Assembly: GCA_946886865.1 (NCBI GenBank) | Contig: CAMPJI010000065.1 | Span: forward strand, 1 to 13,001 | Direction: 5' to 3' | DNA: 13,001 nucleotides | DNA from: an uncultured Lysobacterales bacterium | GTDB lineage: Bacteria > Pseudomonadota > Gammaproteobacteria > Xanthomonadales > Xanthomonadaceae | Shown: piece after piece, positions 8,531-13,001 of the stretch | How the letters are laid out: every line of letters begins with the position of its first letter | Position numbering within the stretch: position 1 is the stretch's first letter | Position numbers and translations under genes: made by a program | Notes under the pieces: model-generated | Told to the model about the DNA's origin: nothing | Seen by the model: the letters and a program-made list of their open reading frames with translations, nothing else | Databases searched by the model: none

Positions 8531-8974
8531 ATGAAACGATGGTTGCTGCTCGTGCCCTCACTGCTTGCCATGGTCGCATGTACGGTATCCATGGACGCGC
8601 CCGCGGGCCCCGGTTCCGATGCCTCGGCGACGGGCCCTTCCCCCGTGACCTCAGCGGAGCACGAAGGCGTGCTGCGTGACTCGTATGCCCTGTGTATCGA
8701 GCAGTCCGGTGGCGTCACACCGGCCGTGCAGGACTGCATCGCGGAGGAAAGCGACCACCAGGAGGCACGCCTCGAGTCGGCCTACATTGCACTGGTCGCT
8801 CAGGAGGCTTCGCTTGATGCCGAGCAGGCCACCTGGCTGATGACGCGTGATAAAGCCTGCGCGTGGGATGCGGAAGAGGAAGGGCAGGGGCAGCGGCTCG
8901 AAGCCAACGAGTGCCGGCTGACCATGACAGCGGAACGCGCGAAGGAGTTGGAAGGGCGCTTGACCGGGAATTAG
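8531..8974 (+). CDS. LprI/DUF1311-domain lipoprotein, probable immunity protein of the downstream effector
   Basis: This 147-residue protein has a lipoprotein signal (MKRWLLLVPSLLAMVA-Cys17). Thr18 follows the cysteine, so outer-membrane sorting is expected. A low-complexity linker (about 18-45) leads to a domain with the LprI-N/DUF1311 pattern: YALC (Cys55), DC(I) (Cys69), then E..DHQEARLESAYIAL, EQATWLMTRDKAC (Trp102, Cys110) and ANEC...T.ERAKEL (Cys128). Four domain cysteines would make two disulfides in the periplasm. Mycobacterial LprI is a lysozyme inhibitor, and lipoprotein lysozyme inhibitors serve as immunity proteins to Xanthomonas T4SS effectors (for example the Xac2610/Xac2609 pair). 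The start at 8531 has AAGGA 8 bases upstream. The stop is 28 bases before the effector start, so the two genes form an operon with immunity first. The domain call is firm; the immunity role is inference from context. Confidence 0.9.
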   Translation: MKRWLLLVPSLLAMVACTVSMDAPAGPGSDASATGPSPVTSAEHEGVLRDSYALCIEQSGGVTPAVQDCIAEESDHQEARLESAYIALVAQEASLDAEQATWLMTRDKACAWDAEEEGQGQRLEANECRLTMTAERAKELEGRLTGN

Positions 8975-9002
8975 ACAGGACGTCTGCAGACGGAGTCATG
9001 GA

Positions 9003-10343
9003 ATGACTGACAAAGACGCCGAATGGCGCTTGGGACAGACCTCCGAGCGGTACGAGACCGGCGGCCGCGGGACGAGCACGATCTCCACGGGCCGAGGCGA
9101 CCTGGGCGGGGTGTCCTATGGCGCCTATCAACTGTCGTCGCGCATGGGCACGCTGGGCGTGTACCTGGCGCAGTCGCGCTACGGCGAGGCGTTTGCCGGA
9201 CTGACGCCGGCGAGCGCCGCCTTCGATGCCCGTTGGCGTGAACTCGCGACGACGGACCCCGGCTTTGCCCGCGACCAGCACGACTTCATCAAGCGGACCC
9301 ACTACGACGTTCAGGTCGAGCGCCTGCAGGCCGTCGGCGTGGATCTGTCAGGTCGCGGCCCCGCTGTGCAGGACGCCCTCTGGAGCACCTCCGTGCAGTT
9401 TCGGAACCTGACGCGTCGCATCGTGACTGAAGGGTTGGAAGAGCGCTTCGGCACGGGCTACGAGGTGGCGGTGTTGAGCGACCGGGACATCGTGGAAGCG
9501 ATGCAGGACTACAAGATCCGTCATAACGAGACGTTGTTCCGGCGATCGCCAACGTTGTGGCCGGGGTTGATTGACCGTGCAAAGCGTGAACGGAGCGATC
9601 TGGTGGAGATGGCCGAGCGCATGCCCGGCATTGATGTTTGGCGCGGCGACAGTCAGGAATGTGGAGTGCGTCCGGACAACCCCGAGTCTACGGATCGCGT
9701 CGATGGCAGCGCCGCGCTCCTGAAGAAGGGGAGTCACGGCGGGCGGGTCCTTGAGCTCCAACGCGTGCTCGTCGGCCTGGACGTCCGCGATGCCACCGGA
9801 CGTGCCCTGGTTGCCGACGGTGATTTCGGGGCACGCACGCGCGAGGCGGTTGAAGCCTTTCAACGGTCGCGGGGGTTGCAGGTGGACGGGCTGGTCGGTC
9901 CGAAGACGTTGGAGGCGATCTCGGATGCACATAGCGCAGTACGGGCATCAAATCGACGCTGCGGCCAGGATCGCCTGTTCGAACAGGCGCGCGGCGGCAT
10001 CGACCGCCTGCCCGAGTCAGCGTTCGCCGGAGAGGCCGAACGCGCCACCGCGGCCGCCGTCCTGGCGTCGAAGTCACGCGCGCGATCGCTTGCCCGGATC
10101 GACCACGTGGTCCTGGCTGCCGGAGGTGCGGGGTTGATCGCCGTACAGGGTGCGCTCGATGACCCTGCGCATCGTCGCGTTTACGTGGACCGGGCGCAGG
10201 CAGTGACTCCCCTCCCGGCACAGGAGACCCTGCACGAAGGCGGCGTGCGCGCGTCGTATGCACAGGAGTCGGAGCGGGTCGATATCGAGTCGCGGCGAGG
10301 CGACGATGCAGCTGCGCGCGAAAGACAGTGTCCGGTGCTGTAG
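9003..10343 (+). CDS. Putative X-T4SS antibacterial effector: lysozyme-like domain, peptidoglycan-binding domain, XVIPCD
   Basis: This 446-residue protein lacks a signal peptide, as expected for a substrate of the Xanthomonadales bacterium-killing type IV secretion system. The N-terminal domain (about 10-205) starts with YETGGRGTSTISTG then GDLGGVSYGAYQL, with Glu18 a plausible catalytic acid. It continues with HDFIKRTHYDVQV, GPAVQDALWSTSVQF and SDRDIVEAMQDYK, resembling lysozyme-like domains of phage-tail and VgrG-related proteins (from memory). A PG_binding_1 domain spans about 238-305 (LKKGSHGGRVLELQ, DGDFGARTREAVEAFQ, GLVGPKTLEAI). The C-terminus (about 325-446) fits the XVIPCD recognised by the VirD4 coupling protein: ARIDHVVLAAGG, GLIAVQGALDDPAHRRVYVD and a polar tail. 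The start has GGAG 7 bases upstream. It follows the LprI lipoprotein in an apparent operon. The target would be peptidoglycan in the neighbour's periplasm; the exact bond cut is unknown. No T4SS structural genes are in the window. Confidence 0.85.
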   Translation: MTDKDAEWRLGQTSERYETGGRGTSTISTGRGDLGGVSYGAYQLSSRMGTLGVYLAQSRYGEAFAGLTPASAAFDARWRELATTDPGFARDQHDFIKRTHYDVQVERLQAVGVDLSGRGPAVQDALWSTSVQFRNLTRRIVTEGLEERFGTGYEVAVLSDRDIVEAMQDYKIRHNETLFRRSPTLWPGLIDRAKRERSDLVEMAERMPGIDVWRGDSQECGVRPDNPESTDRVDGSAALLKKGSHGGRVLELQRVLVGLDVRDATGRALVADGDFGARTREAVEAFQRSRGLQVDGLVGPKTLEAISDAHSAVRASNRRCGQDRLFEQARGGIDRLPESAFAGEAERATAAAVLASKSRARSLARIDHVVLAAGGAGLIAVQGALDDPAHRRVYVDRAQAVTPLPAQETLHEGGVRASYAQESERVDIESRRGDDAAARERQCPVL

Positions 10344-10364
10344 AGCTGCGAGGGCCGCCCATCA

Positions 10365-10390
10365 CCTGCAGGAGCGGCGCCGATCGCGTC
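10365..10390 (+). repeat. REP-like unit
   Basis: CCTGCAGGAGCGGCGCCGATCG shares 13 identical bases (TGCAGGAGCGGCG) with the left arm of the inverted repeat at 902-993. It sits in the 132-base gap between the effector and gcvP stops, next to the terminator. It has no coding role. Confidence 0.45.
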
Positions 10391-10404
10391 GTGATGAAAC
10401 AAGA

Positions 10405-10426
10405 AAGCCCCGCGGGTGCGGGGCTT
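10405..10426. terminator. Rho-independent terminator, chiefly for gcvP
   Basis: A 9-bp perfect stem AAGCCCCGC/GCGGGGCTT (10405-10413 and 10418-10426) has loop GGGT. On the minus strand it is followed by TTCTTGTTT, a good U-rich tail, 50 bases past the gcvP stop. On the plus strand it lies 62 bases past the effector stop and is followed by CTCGGTTGG, a weaker tail. It therefore probably serves both convergent transcripts. Confidence 0.8.
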
Positions 10427-10475
10427 CTCGGTTGGGGCTTGTGGCGCGGTGAGCGGGCGGACGTGCCCGTTCGGC

Positions 10476-13001
<2,526 letters not shown>

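Noticed and set aside
9348..9932. Minus-strand frame beginning with MCIRDR, which resembles the well-known Nextera adapter translation (MCIRDS).
   Set aside because: The codons here (ATG TGC ATC CGA GAT CGC) differ from the adapter bases, and on the plus strand the same bases encode the natural TLEAISDAH end of the PG-binding domain. It is coincidence, not contamination.

Overview
The window is a high-GC chromosomal segment that looks like the Xanthomonadaceae/Lysobacteraceae (Lysobacter, Luteimonas, Pseudoxanthomonas, Stenotrophomonas, Xanthomonas group). The reasons are the strong GC bias at third codon positions, an XVIPCD-type C-terminal domain that is characteristic of the Xanthomonadales type IV secretion system, a TonB-dependent receptor next to a phytase, and short dispersed palindromes of the kind common in these genomes. 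The genus is inference; no rRNA is present.

Layout. Positions 1-482 hold no convincing gene but several palindromic repeats: a ~100-bp inverted-repeat element at about 104-203, three REP-like units at about 259-395, and a strong terminator at 429-458. A small tyrosine-rich stress-type protein (483-785, minus) follows, then a repeat-bearing gap (786-1108) and a large-subunit catalase of the KatE/HPII clade (1109-3283, minus). The region 3284-3471 separates katE from a divergent, exported alkaline-phosphatase-superfamily enzyme (3472-4737, plus). That gene converges on a beta-propeller phytase-like lipoprotein (4791-5933, minus), which is itself divergent from a TonB-dependent outer-membrane receptor (6087-8396, plus). 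Next comes a two-gene unit: an LprI/DUF1311 lipoprotein (8531-8974) and a peptidoglycan-active protein ending in an XVIPCD (9003-10343). A repeat and a bidirectional terminator (10344-10475) separate this from gcvP, glycine decarboxylase (10476 to beyond the right edge, minus).

How the genes work together. The central block (3408-8396) reads as an organophosphate/phytate acquisition island: an outer-membrane receptor, a surface or periplasmic phytase and a periplasmic phosphomonoesterase. Imperfect PhoB-box-like direct repeats with an 11-bp period lie in both intergenic promoter regions, which suggests induction by phosphate starvation. The block at 8531-10343 reads as a contact-dependent antibacterial toxin/immunity pair: a lysozyme-like effector with no signal peptide, a peptidoglycan-binding domain and an XVIPCD secretion domain, preceded by a lipoprotein with a lysozyme-inhibitor-type domain that would protect the producer's periplasm. 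The catalase and gcvP are ordinary housekeeping or stress genes.

The most interesting item is the putative X-T4SS effector/immunity pair, especially its uncommon lysozyme-like N-terminal domain matched with an LprI-type inhibitor. Next is the possible Pho-regulated phytate locus, which includes a phosphatase with unusual metal-ligand positions.
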